Source: a virus
IMG/VR virus record: IMGVR_UViG_3300017971_000008
Span: 1-64,000 of that record
Strand: one strand, 5' to 3'
DNA length: 64,000 nt
Part shown: positions 16,469 to 23,693 of the stretch, piece by piece
Layout: each line of letters begins with the position of its first letter
How positions within the stretch are numbered: the stretch's first letter is position 1
Position numbers and translations under genes: made by a program
Notes under the pieces: generated by a model
Database searches by the model: none
What the model saw: the letters and a program-made list of their open reading frames with translations, nothing else
What the model was told of the DNA's origin: nothing

Positions 16469-17182
16469 ATGAGCGAATCAAAACCAGGCAAACTGAAACC
16501 TTACAATAAGTGTACGAAGAGTGAACTGATCGATCATCTGCGGATACGGGATTTGCAGTTGGGGGAGGAGAAGGCCAACGTCAAGTCCTACACGATAGCC
16601 TTGGACAAAGCCCAGGAGGAGCTGGAGGATGCCATAGTCGCCAGGGAGAACCTGCTGATAGAGAAGACCCAGATGGGTGTTGACCAGGCTGCGGAACTGC
16701 ACAAGGTCAGTACAGACTGTGGGGAGGCCGCGGGGTTTGTCAATAATGTGCTGGACAGGTTGATTGGTCTGGTGGCCGAGGAGAAACTGAACAGAGGGGT
16801 GTTCGAGGAAGTTTCCATGAAGCTCCACATAGCCATCTCTCTGATGCACAGGGACTCTACTTCAACGTATGTCAAACGGCTTATAGATACCATGGAGAAG
16901 GCCAAAGCCGCGGCTGAAGGTACTCCAATGAAAAAGAGCATATCTGTGGGAGAGCCCAAGCCCATCATCCTGCACCTGGAGAAGGTGGGTAAGAAGAAGA
17001 TTGATGTTATCAGGCTCATTCGGAATTACATGGGACTAGGGTTGCAGGAAGCAAAGGTTCTGGCAGAGGATTGTACCAACTTCGGGAAGTCCATTGAGGT
17101 GTACTCACACGTTGACCTTCGGGAGATAGTCAAGGTAGCCACGGAGTTTCAGGAAGTGGGAGCGAAGGTTTACTACAAGTAG
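16469..17182 (+). CDS. Coiled-coil protein with C-terminal ribosomal bL12-like domain
   Basis: Start set at 16469 after TGAGGAGGTACCG; the longer frame would run through the promoter. 237 residues: a basic start, a helical middle (about 20-150), then from about 165 a domain aligning to the C-terminal domain of ribosomal protein bL12. KKIDVIRLIRNYMGLGLQEAK corresponds to the bL12 pattern [21 protein letters not shown], and the end GAKVYYK corresponds to GAEVEVK. In bL12 this domain recruits translation factors. A phage version may bind host ribosomes or factors; that role is inferred. Confidence 0.8.
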   Translation: MSESKPGKLKPYNKCTKSELIDHLRIRDLQLGEEKANVKSYTIALDKAQEELEDAIVARENLLIEKTQMGVDQAAELHKVSTDCGEAAGFVNNVLDRLIGLVAEEKLNRGVFEEVSMKLHIAISLMHRDSTSTYVKRLIDTMEKAKAAAEGTPMKKSISVGEPKPIILHLEKVGKKKIDVIRLIRNYMGLGLQEAKVLAEDCTNFGKSIEVYSHVDLREIVKVATEFQEVGAKVYYK

Positions 17183-17195
17183 GAAGGAAGTTCTA

Positions 17196-17393
17196 ATGGA
17201 GATGTCGGGAATTGAATGTCCAAGCTGCGGTGAGGAGATGGTACTTGTTGAGGATGCAACCATGGTACCGAGGAGGAAGACCCACAAGAGGGTATGTGTC
17301 GAATGTGAGTACTTCGAGGAACATGTAGTACCCGAGGTTGAGCAACCTGGGTTTGACCCGAAGGATGAGCCCTACGTTGAGGACAGGAGGTAG
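17196..17393 (+). CDS. Small zinc-ribbon protein
   Basis: 65 residues. CPSC...CVEC zinc ribbon (near 6-9 and 34-37) with an acidic tail. GGAAGG lies upstream. Function unknown. Confidence 0.65.
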   Translation: MEMSGIECPSCGEEMVLVEDATMVPRRKTHKRVCVECEYFEEHVVPEVEQPGFDPKDEPYVEDRR

Positions 17394-17395
17394 GT

Positions 17396-17890
17396 ATGTC
17401 TGACAGTTCATATGACGAACGCATGGGTAAGGGCACACCTGATCCTTGTATTCGATGTAAGAACCTCAGGGTGGACCACGACAGGTGGTCGGTGGATATT
17501 GATTACAAAGGTCACTGTGACTGGGATGAGGACGAAGGCCGCTTGTGGGGTCATGCTCACTGCCCAAAGTTCTGTGAGGTTCAGCCTGCTGAGGAACCCG
17601 AGACTGAAGTACCTGAGCCAGAGGAAACTGAATCTACCAAAGACGAGTCCTACAGTCTGACTAAGGATGGTGATCTGCTGCTCTATTATGTATGGGGTAT
17701 CGGGGGTTCTCTTGAGGAGATGGGCATCGATTTCTCATGTGTACCTGAGGAGAAACAGGAGTGGCTTGCAGAGGCCGTTACGGAGATGGTGCAGGCTGCC
17801 TACCAGGAAGGTCAGAAGAAGGCCAGGAAGGACATCAGGAAGGCCCGAGAGGCGTACCTGGAGAGCATGGGGGTGGAAGATGCCGACTGA
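17396..17890 (+). CDS. Cys-rich acidic protein
   Basis: 164 residues. The N-terminal CIRC...GHCDW...HCPKFC region probably binds metal. A Glu/Pro-rich linker (62-85) is followed by a helical C-terminus. The next gene starts inside its last codons. Confidence 0.65.
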   Translation: MSDSSYDERMGKGTPDPCIRCKNLRVDHDRWSVDIDYKGHCDWDEDEGRLWGHAHCPKFCEVQPAEEPETEVPEPEETESTKDESYSLTKDGDLLLYYVWGIGGSLEEMGIDFSCVPEEKQEWLAEAVTEMVQAAYQEGQKKARKDIRKAREAYLESMGVEDAD

Positions 17891-18203
17891 TCCAAAAGAC
17901 TTGAAGAAGATGACCAAGGCCGAACTCATATCGAAGATTACTCGGATGGATATCCTACTCCGCAACCTGGACGAGGTGAAACCTCCTGAGAAGGTTTTCA
18001 AGACACCAAACTTCAGAGGTATCCGAAGGTTCATGGTTACCGAGGTGGCCACCCACGAAGGATCTGGAACTGAAGATGATCCGTCCCGTCTGGTATATTG
18101 GGTATATGACGATGAGGGTGAACTCATCGCCGTGACCGATACTTCTCACGAGATACACCCAAGGTTCAGGTCGCATGCAGAGAGTCTGCAAATGGAGAAA
18201 TGA
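17880..18203 (+). CDS. Hypothetical protein (107 aa)
   Basis: Start at 17880, overlapping the previous gene by 11 bases; the longer upstream frame is a shadow. A charged helix (KDLKKMTKAELISKITRMDILL) is followed by a beta domain. Unassigned. Confidence 0.62.
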   Translation: MPTDPKDLKKMTKAELISKITRMDILLRNLDEVKPPEKVFKTPNFRGIRRFMVTEVATHEGSGTEDDPSRLVYWVYDDEGELIAVTDTSHEIHPRFRSHAESLQMEK

Positions 18204-18625
18204 TGACTGACTACAAACAAGTGTACGTTGAGCCCGAACCTTTTGGAGAGGTTCCAGAGCAAATCATAAGGCACATCTATTCGGTGGCCAGTATGGGTTT
18301 GAGTACTATGGAGATGCTTCCACATTGGATTGGTGAGATGCCGCCCTATGAGGAACAGGAGATACCTTGGGTCCAGGTAACCTGTGAAGCTCGGGACGGG
18401 AAAATCATCCTTTTTACCGAGTTCCAGTTGGGTCCGTTGGCTGAGTACCTGCGGGACAAGTTCAGGTTGCCTAAGGGTTTGTCGAAGGAACCCATGTTTC
18501 TGACACCTCCTGCGAGGGTGTACTTTCAAGAGTTGGTTGCCCATGAGCTGAGGGAGCTGCTCGGGGCTGGCAAGTTAGTCAAAGGAAGCGACCGCTGGGT
18601 GTTTAATGGAGGAGAAACCAAATGA
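18200..18625 (+). CDS. Hypothetical protein (141 aa)
   Basis: ATGATG start at 18200/18203 overlapping the previous stop. Alpha/beta protein without recognised motif. Its stop overlaps the thyX start, so it is translationally coupled to it. Confidence 0.65.
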   Translation: MMTDYKQVYVEPEPFGEVPEQIIRHIYSVASMGLSTMEMLPHWIGEMPPYEEQEIPWVQVTCEARDGKIILFTEFQLGPLAEYLRDKFRLPKGLSKEPMFLTPPARVYFQELVAHELRELLGAGKLVKGSDRWVFNGGETK

Positions 18626-19275
18626 AAGTAATTGAACCATACATTGAATACATCCTGTTCCACAGACCTGAAGGTTTGTCCATGGAGGAGTGCCTGGAGA
18701 GGGCTGGAAGGACCTGCTACAAGTCCGAGGACAAGATAACCGATGAGAGCGCACCCAAGTTTGTGAGGATGCTCAGGAAGCGCGGACACCATGCCATGCT
18801 GGAACATGCCATCGCCACGGTCAAGTTCGTGGCTGACCGCGGTCTGACCCATGAGCTGGTCAGACATCGGCTGGCTTCCTTCGGCCAGGAGAGTACGAGG
18901 TACTGCAATTATTCCAAGGGCAAATTCAATAGTGAGATAACTGTGGTGCAGCAACCAGGGTTGGAGGAGCATAAGTTTCCACGTAGAAGGGCTTTATGGG
19001 TTAAAGCCATGGAAGATGCAGAACGTCATTATTTTGAGTTAATTGAAGCAAAAGTTCCACCAGAGATAGCCCGTTCGGTACTCCCCATCGGGCTCAAGGC
19101 CGAGATAGTGATGACCGCCAACCTCAGGGAGTGGCGCCATGTGTTCAAGATGCGCTGTGACAAGTATGCCCATCCGATTATCCGAGGTCTGATGTTGCAG
19201 GTACTGGCAAGGTTCAATGAGGAGATTCCATCGGTGTACGAGGATCAGGCTGAGGAATTCCTGAAGGAGGGCTAG
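18622..19275 (+). CDS. thyX: Flavin-dependent thymidylate synthase ThyX
   Basis: 217 residues, the normal size for the family. The ThyX signature RHRxxSxxxxSxRY appears as RHRLASFGQESTRY at residues 81-94. The enzyme makes dTMP from dUMP using methylene-tetrahydrofolate, FAD and NADPH. The N-terminal CLERAGRTCYKS is also typical. With the thymidylate kinase 4.4 kb downstream it would supply dTTP for phage replication. Confidence 0.95.
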   Translation: MKVIEPYIEYILFHRPEGLSMEECLERAGRTCYKSEDKITDESAPKFVRMLRKRGHHAMLEHAIATVKFVADRGLTHELVRHRLASFGQESTRYCNYSKGKFNSEITVVQQPGLEEHKFPRRRALWVKAMEDAERHYFELIEAKVPPEIARSVLPIGLKAEIVMTANLREWRHVFKMRCDKYAHPIIRGLMLQVLARFNEEIPSVYEDQAEEFLKEG

Positions 19276-19466
19276 TGTCACTTTTTATCGAAGAGGAAGT
19301 TTGCAGTAGGTGTACACATGCGGTGTTCCATCAATGTTGTGAAAAGTTTTGTTACTGCCTTTTGGGGGAGGAACCCGATTTGGTGAAAGGTAAGTGCGAG
19401 TACTACGCCCCGCTATATGACATCAAGGCTGAGAAGTCTTTAAAGGAAGGTACCAATGAAGATTAG
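19275..19466 (+). CDS. Small Cys-rich protein
   Basis: 63 residues, GTG start overlapping the thyX stop, with AAGGAGGGC upstream. Five Cys and two His in the first 45 residues (CSRCTHAVFHQCCEKFCYC...KCEYY) suggest a metal-binding fold. Confidence 0.6.
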   Translation: MSLFIEEEVCSRCTHAVFHQCCEKFCYCLLGEEPDLVKGKCEYYAPLYDIKAEKSLKEGTNED

Positions 19467-19731
19467 TTGCGACATCACAGTCATGGTCCTGATACACGGC
19501 GACGGGTATGGTCATGACGATATAGTCGGAGTCTTCAGCTCGGACGCCAAGGCCATTGCGTACCTACAGAAGGAGAATGTAGGGAGGAAATGCTGGAAGT
19601 GCAAGGATGGTACGATGTACGTAGGGGATAACTTCGGTTCGGAACTGTTTGTGTGTCCAAAGTGTGGGTATGCCCATGATGGCGGTTACTGGACTGAGGA
19701 CTACGAAATAGATGAGGAGGTTTTGGGATGA
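19456..19731 (+). CDS. Zinc-ribbon protein
   Basis: 91 residues after AAGGAAGGTACC. CWKC and CPKC pairs (near 44-47 and 64-67) form a zinc ribbon after an N-terminal beta/alpha segment. ATGA overlap with the next gene. Confidence 0.62.
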   Translation: MKISCDITVMVLIHGDGYGHDDIVGVFSSDAKAIAYLQKENVGRKCWKCKDGTMYVGDNFGSELFVCPKCGYAHDGGYWTEDYEIDEEVLG

Positions 19732-19928
19732 CTGAACCTCTCAGGGTGCCTAAGGAGTTTGAGGAGTACTGCATGTCAGCCCGAGAGGTATCCGAGTTCC
19801 TTGGCGTACATAGGAACACTGTCTGCAATTGGGTAAGGGACGGCAAGATACCTTACATCCGCATTGGGAGAAGGAAGTTGATGTTTCGCAAAGTCGATGC
19901 AGAAGGGATGCGTGTACAACATGACTGA
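19728..19928 (+). CDS. Excisionase-type helix-turn-helix DNA-binding protein
   Basis: 66 residues. SAREVSEFLGVHRNTVCNWVRDGKIPYIRIGRRKLMF is the winged-helix MerR/excisionase signature (helix-turn-helix then the IGRR wing). A small regulator or recombination directionality factor; with no integrase in the window, a transcriptional role is more likely. Confidence 0.8.
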   Translation: MTEPLRVPKEFEEYCMSAREVSEFLGVHRNTVCNWVRDGKIPYIRIGRRKLMFRKVDAEGMRVQHD

Positions 19929-20244
19929 ACTTGACAAGGTATTCAAGAAAGCCCACGGGATGATCACCCGCATCCACCAGGGTATCTTCGACATAGAGAA
20001 GCTCAGGTTGCCCGTGGTGGCCATTCTCATGGCTCCCGAGGACTACAAGCTATTCCTGACTTATCTGACTAATGAGTACCCTCTGGGCCACGTCATGCTC
20101 TCCAGCCACGATACCTTTCGGGACATTCCGATTCTGGTGGTACCCGGCGCCAAGCTCAAGGTACTGACCTCGGCCTACGAGGAGTACATGAAGCTCCCCG
20201 ATGTGGAGCCCTTGCACATGATTAGGAGGATGCCTGATGTCTGA
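19921..20244 (+). CDS. Hypothetical protein (107 aa)
   Basis: Start at 19921 overlapping the previous gene by 8 bases. A regular alpha/beta sequence containing MAPEDYKLFLTYL and GHVMLSSHDTFRDIPILVVPG, a pattern of phage proteins of unknown function. It ends in the next gene's start. Confidence 0.65.
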   Translation: MTELDKVFKKAHGMITRIHQGIFDIEKLRLPVVAILMAPEDYKLFLTYLTNEYPLGHVMLSSHDTFRDIPILVVPGAKLKVLTSAYEEYMKLPDVEPLHMIRRMPDV

Positions 20245-20662
20245 AATCAAAGTCGGAGAGGTCTACGAAGAACGGGTACAGGTGGAAGTAGTTGGTGTGT
20301 ACCCGAAGGACAACGCAGAAGGACCGCGAAACGAGGTTCATACCTACGAAGTTGGCACAGGAGCACGAATGCATTTCACCCTTGAAAGTTTCAAGAACAG
20401 GTTCAAACCTGTAGATTTTGAAGATGAAACCACCGACAGCATCCCCGTGGGAGGTCTCCGTTCATGGGATGATGTCCTGTTCGAGTCCTGCATACCGATC
20501 ATGAAAGAGGTGGATAGGATAAATGAGATCTGCAAGAGTACCCGGACAAAGTACACTGCCAAGGAGTTCCACGAAGCTGAACTGGCCGCATTGGAGGTTG
20601 CAGTGCGTATCAAGCTCAAAGCCTACAGACAGTGGAAGGAGATGGAGGGCGATAAGGTATGA
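20237..20662 (+). CDS. Hypothetical protein (141 aa)
   Basis: ATG with AGGAGGATGCCTG upstream. The N-terminal half is beta-rich (VYEERVQVEVVGVYP), the C-terminal half helical. Unassigned. Confidence 0.62.
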   Translation: MSEIKVGEVYEERVQVEVVGVYPKDNAEGPRNEVHTYEVGTGARMHFTLESFKNRFKPVDFEDETTDSIPVGGLRSWDDVLFESCIPIMKEVDRINEICKSTRTKYTAKEFHEAELAALEVAVRIKLKAYRQWKEMEGDKV

Positions 20663-20889
20663 AACGCCGAAAGTTCTTCAAAGCACTGGGAATAGGTTTT
20701 GGAGGTGCTGTTCTCCTGAAGGACTGGAAACCTCCTGTGGCGGACACCATGAAATACATCAGGTTGAAGCCTGGTGAGATCAGGTCCATGTACCTTCCTC
20801 CAAAGGGCAGGGAGGTACTCGGCGTGAACGTGACCTTCACAAACCCGACAGACCAGACAGTCTCTATTCCGATGGTAACTTTCAAATAA
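20659..20889 (+). CDS. Small exported protein with Tat-like signal
   Basis: 76 residues. The N-terminus MKRRKFFKALGIGFGGAVLL has a twin-arginine pattern (RRKFFK) followed by a weakly hydrophobic, glycine-rich segment as in Tat signal peptides. The short remainder is a beta sandwich-like strand set (VLGVNVTFTNPTDQTVSIPMVTF). It would be exported folded by the host Tat system or anchored. Unusual for a phage protein. Confidence 0.65.
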   Translation: MKRRKFFKALGIGFGGAVLLKDWKPPVADTMKYIRLKPGEIRSMYLPPKGREVLGVNVTFTNPTDQTVSIPMVTFK

Positions 20890-20900
20890 CTCATCCACTT

Positions 20901-20922
20901 CAAACTTTTTTGGTATATTCCT
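20901..20922 (+). promoter_or_regulatory. Consensus CAAACTTTTTTGGTATATT promoter-like element
   Basis: Exact copy of the family core, ending 6 bases before the ATG at 20928 with no ribosome binding site between, so the transcript would be nearly leaderless. Confidence 0.65.
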
Positions 20923-20927
20923 TATAG

Positions 20928-21116
20928 ATGGAACCCAAAGCACCCATAGAAGTCAGGTTCAAGCCAGCAGAGTTCGGCTTGTGGGAAAATGTGTTTATTG
21001 AGTTCATCGTCAAGTTGGAGTTACGTCAGGCCGGGATACCTTTGGACAAGGGGATCATCCACAGGTGGAGGGATCTCCAGACGGACGAGGAAGTGTTTTT
21101 GTGGAGAAACGAATGA
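20928..21116 (+). CDS. Small hypothetical protein (62 aa)
   Basis: The ATG lies 6 bases after the promoter-like block, without a Shine-Dalgarno. Helical with conserved-looking aromatic residues. Stop overlaps the next start. Confidence 0.55.
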   Translation: MEPKAPIEVRFKPAEFGLWENVFIEFIVKLELRQAGIPLDKGIIHRWRDLQTDEEVFLWRNE

Positions 21117-21328
21117 CCACTAGATTGATAATCAGCATAGACCTAGGCGACACCTGTGAAGAACGGGAGAGGGCCTACAAACGTTACCAGGACAGGGTTG
21201 CCCGATGCGAGTACAGGTTTCCTGTGAGCATTGCAGGAAATTTGGTCATCCAGAGGTTACAGAACAAAGGAAATGAGAGAGTCATTGAGTGTGACTTGGA
21301 TGGTATATTTATGGAGGAGGACTTTTGA
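21113..21328 (+). CDS. Small hypothetical protein (71 aa)
   Basis: Start at 21113 in an ATGA overlap with AACG upstream; the longer upstream frame is discarded. LIISIDLGDTCEERERAYKRYQDRVARCEYRFPVSI looks like a small alpha/beta fold. Its 3' end carries TGGTATATTT and forms the first bases of the following RNA stem. Confidence 0.58.
   Translation: MTTRLIISIDLGDTCEERERAYKRYQDRVARCEYRFPVSIAGNLVIQRLQNKGNERVIECDLDGIFMEEDF
21301..21309 (+). promoter_or_regulatory. TGGTATATT element before the structured RNA
   Basis: TGGTATATTT matches the core of the promoter family but lacks the CAAACTTTT part. Initiation 7-12 bases downstream would start at the 5' arm of the RNA stem at 21322. Confidence 0.35.
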
Positions 21329-21587
21329 ATCCAACCAGGAACAGCTTCAGCGAACCTAAATCAGCCATGAGCGCGATGGTGCCGAGGGGCCGAGGGTCCC
21401 TCTCCGACCAGAGTGTTGGAATCCATTAGTCATGACCGTGTGTTTGGCTGTAACGCTGCTTCAGGGACGCTTGAAGGAAAGAGTAGGTGATGAGGTTCGA
21501 GTACGGTATCACGAGGAAGTGCTACCGGAAAATCCTGATAAGGATGCCTCTTCGGAACTTCTAGCTGTTCCTGGTTGGATTTGAAAG
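21322..21587 (+). ncRNA. Putative structured noncoding RNA closed by a 25-bp helix
   Basis: Bases 21328-21346 (AATCCAACCAGGAACAGCT) are the exact reverse complement of 21563-21581. Six more pairs (two of them G-U) extend the stem to 21322/21587. Inside are GC-rich hairpins: GAGGGTCCCTC near 21393, CTTCA/TGAAG at 21459-21476, GTGAT/ATCAC at 21487-21512 and ATCC/GGAT at 21532-21545. No good reading frame covers the stretch. It matches no RNA family I can name; a large-bubble rod like 6S RNA is the nearest shape comparison. Confidence 0.6.
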
Positions 21588-21599
21588 AGGCGAAGAAAG

Positions 21600-21758
21600 A
21601 TGATTAACCTTTCATGGGTGGTCTTAGTGGTATTCATCATCCTGAAATTGGTGGATGTCATAACCTGGAGTTGGGGATGGGTGCTGTCACCACTATGGAT
21701 TATTATCCTGATAGCGATATTGTGCGGAACGTTCAGCAACTCTTCCTGGGAGGACTAG
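21600..21758 (+). CDS. Small membrane protein (52 aa)
   Basis: ATG at 21600 with AAAGAGG upstream. Two hydrophobic segments (5-20 and 30-42) separated by TWSWGWVLSPLWI, a pattern typical of phage-encoded transmembrane Fragile-X-F-associated-like small proteins. Membrane location is clear, role unknown. The next gene starts at the base after its stop. Confidence 0.7.
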   Translation: MINLSWVVLVVFIILKLVDVITWSWGWVLSPLWIIILIAILCGTFSNSSWED

Positions 21759-22049
21759 GTGGACTACTTCGTTCTATACTTTGCGATAACAATTACTCTG
21801 GGAATGCTGGCTGGTCTCTTGTTGGCCAAAGATGAATTCTACGATGGGATTTCGGTCATGGAGATCCTTTTTCTATGTTGGGTTCATATGGGATTCGGTG
21901 TCATACTTGGAATATTCTCACCATTTATCCTGGTTATTGTTGTACTCCACAACATCAAGGTTGTGGATGGCTGGCCGACATGGAAACCTGGATTTAGCTT
22001 GTTGAACTGGAAACAGGGAGTGAAAGAATACCTGGGGTCATTGGGATAG
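21759..22049 (+). CDS. Membrane protein with two or three transmembrane segments
   Basis: 96 residues, GTG start abutting the previous stop and preceded by GGGAGGACTAG. Hydrophobic spans at about 3-23, 34-52 and 55-66, then a soluble tail with WPTWKPGF. Unassigned; forms a membrane pair with its upstream neighbour. Confidence 0.68.
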   Translation: MDYFVLYFAITITLGMLAGLLLAKDEFYDGISVMEILFLCWVHMGFGVILGIFSPFILVIVVLHNIKVVDGWPTWKPGFSLLNWKQGVKEYLGSLG

Positions 22050-22060
22050 AGGAGAACAGA

Positions 22061-22318
22061 ATGTCGAAACTGAAAGAAATAGTTGCTTCATTAATGACGG
22101 GCAGCACCTATGATGAACATGGTGCCACCAAGCAGGCCAGGAAGAGGATCGCTCGGGCTAAACAGTGGGAGAACATCGAGCATGACCGCAAGAACCAGAG
22201 ATGGTGGAGGAAGTGGCAGCTCACGGTCATTGAGGGCAAGACCAAGGAGGAGTTTGAGAAGGCCGAGGAAGTGATCTCAGAGAAGTTCCGCGGTAACATT
22301 CACAGGTACAGTACCTGA
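22061..22318 (+). CDS. Basic helical protein (85 aa)
   Basis: ATG after GAGGAGAACAG. Strongly charged and helical, rich in Lys, Arg and Trp, with no motif recognised. Last gene before the structured region at 22326. Confidence 0.62.
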   Translation: MSKLKEIVASLMTGSTYDEHGATKQARKRIARAKQWENIEHDRKNQRWWRKWQLTVIEGKTKEEFEKAEEVISEKFRGNIHRYST

Positions 22319-22325
22319 AACTTTA

Positions 22326-22680
22326 AGGGGTAGTCGTGCAATGTTTTCTTTGCGTGTGTTCAAGAAGTTTTACCCCTGGCTTATGTGTCCGCTTGGCGCA
22401 GCTCCGCACACGCAGAATAGGGCCTCCCGGTTCCTGGGCTCTATGGCTTGGCTGACGAATCATGACTAAAGCGGCATGATGACATTGCATGATGAAAACA
22501 GAACGGGTGACCTGGGTAAGGCAGAGAGCGCACAAGGGTTGGTATTCCCGATGACACTCTTTGGCTGTGTATGTGTGCGTAGGCAGCCAGTACCTGGTTC
22601 GACTCCAGGCCCGTTCCCCGAGCGATGCCGGTGATGCCAAAGATGCCCCCCACATCCCAACCGGTACACCAGCATCGCTC
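22326..22680 (+). ncRNA. Putative structured RNA region with a tRNA-like 3' domain
   Basis: No gene fits this 400-base gap. Helices include AGGGGTA/TACCCCT (22326-22332/22371-22377), ATAGGGCC with GGCTCTAT (near 22417-22445), and TGCAATGT (near 22337) with ACATTGCA (near 22482). The 3' part is tRNA-like: 7-bp acceptor GAACGGG (22501-22507)/CCCGTTC (22610-22616) directly following a perfect T-arm CCTGG-TTCGACT-CCAGG (22593-22609), a weak CTG/CAG D-stem, and a long central arm GCGCACA (22528-22534)/TGTGCGT (22574-22580). That arm replaces a normal anticodon arm. A 9-bp hairpin GAGCGATGC/GCATCGCTC ends at 22680. A tRNA mimic or tmRNA-like molecule is possible; I found no tag reading frame and no encoded CCA. 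Confidence 0.55.
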
Positions 22681-22687
22681 ACTTCTT

Positions 22688-22710
22688 TAAACTTTTTTGG
22701 TATATTACCT
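22688..22710 (+). promoter_or_regulatory. TAAACTTTTTTGGTATATT promoter-like element
   Basis: Near-exact family copy, immediately followed by CCTTTGCAGGAGG and the gene at 22727. Confidence 0.65.
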
Positions 22711-22726
22711 TTGCAGGAGGAAAACT

Positions 22727-23011
22727 ATGGGAATGAATCCAGACACAAATAGGTTTGAGATGCTCGTTACCGAAAGCCAGAAGAAGTCATTGGCAGAGGC
22801 TATCCAGGAGAACCAGGATCGGTTTGCAGAACAAGCTGTGGCCAAGTTGATGCGACCAGATGGAACTCCAGTACCAAAGCATTGGTCGGTGTTCAGGGTT
22901 GGCGAGAAAGTAGTCATCAAGGACTACACCTTCAAAGTGGCGTACATTGGTGAGTCCAACATCCTCTTCGAGCCGGTGGGGCCTGTGGTGATCGGTGAGG
23001 CTTCCGAATGA
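22727..23011 (+). CDS. Hypothetical protein (94 aa)
   Basis: Start chosen at the ATG after AGGAGGAAAACT. An N-terminal helix is followed by a small beta domain (WSVFRVGEKVVIKDYTFKVAYIGESNILFEPVGP) like an SH3 barrel; such short proteins are common in phages. Stop overlaps the next start. Confidence 0.68.
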   Translation: MGMNPDTNRFEMLVTESQKKSLAEAIQENQDRFAEQAVAKLMRPDGTPVPKHWSVFRVGEKVVIKDYTFKVAYIGESNILFEPVGPVVIGEASE

Positions 23012-23226
23012 GAGCCAAACTCAGTACTGACGGTTACCTGAGTGTGCTTCGCAGTAATGGAGGTTACAAACGCCAGGTCTGTCCTTTCAGGGAGAAGTTC
23101 TGTGGTGACTCTTGTCCACACTTCAGAGAGGTTGAGATCGGATGTGACTATGAACATCAAGTGTACCTGACCTGCGGTGTGGGAGGGGCTCAGTTCAGGG
23201 TTGAGTCCAGGGGAGGTAAGAAGTGA
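23008..23226 (+). CDS. Small Cys-containing protein
   Basis: 72 residues, ATGA overlap on both sides. Four Cys and one His (CPFREKFCGDSCPHFREVEIGC) probably bind metal or form disulfides. Beta-rich. Confidence 0.62.
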   Translation: MRAKLSTDGYLSVLRSNGGYKRQVCPFREKFCGDSCPHFREVEIGCDYEHQVYLTCGVGGAQFRVESRGGKK

Positions 23227-23693
23227 AGACCAAGAGGTACAAATCCCCTGAGGCCGCGTCAGCCGTCTTCTGGGGTATCTCCGAAGAGGAACTGATGGAA
23301 GGTAACATCACCAACTTTGACGAGGATGGGGAACTGTCGGAGTTCCCTGCCGAGCAGGTTATGGAAGGTATCAGGAAGGTGGGCGTGTGGGGCTTTGTAG
23401 ATCCTGAATGCTGCATCCACTTCTGGTGTACCGATGACATCGATATGAAGGATCTCATCGGGTTCTTTGCCCATGAGATAGGACATCGGACGGGCAGGCC
23501 CATCTACGACCCGAAGGACTCCCTTGTAAAACCTGATGACGTTACCGAGGAGATGCTCAAGGACTTGAAGGAAGAGGATATGGTTGATGAGGAGACCATC
23601 CTGGAAGAGGAACTCCGCGCCGAGGACTTCCGACATGTGGCAGAGAAGGCCTATCTGATGGCTTTGGAGGTGAAGGAGAAACCAAATGACTGA
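23223..23693 (+). CDS. HEXXH-motif protein, possible zinc metallopeptidase-like
   Basis: 156 residues, GTG start overlapping the previous stop, with GGAGGTAAGA upstream. FFAHEIGHRTG (near 80-90) is a zinc-binding HExxH motif in a helix preceded by an acidic N-terminus. The C-terminal half is a very acidic helix. Too small for known peptidase families; it may be a zincin-like fold without activity. Overlaps the tmk start by 8 bases. Confidence 0.65.
   Translation: MKTKRYKSPEAASAVFWGISEEELMEGNITNFDEDGELSEFPAEQVMEGIRKVGVWGFVDPECCIHFWCTDDIDMKDLIGFFAHEIGHRTGRPIYDPKDSLVKPDDVTEEMLKDLKEEDMVDEETILEEELRAEDFRHVAEKAYLMALEVKEKPND

Noticed and set aside
21496-21512. GGTTCGAGT resembling a tRNA T-loop inside the 21.3-kb RNA
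   Set aside because: No acceptor or T-stem can be formed around it; it pairs better as part of the GTGAT/ATCAC hairpin.
22326-22377. 5' end of a standard tmRNA
   Set aside because: AGGGGTA pairs locally with TACCCCT rather than with the 3' tRNA-like acceptor, and no tag-peptide frame ending in an ALAA-type sequence was found, so I did not call tmRNA.
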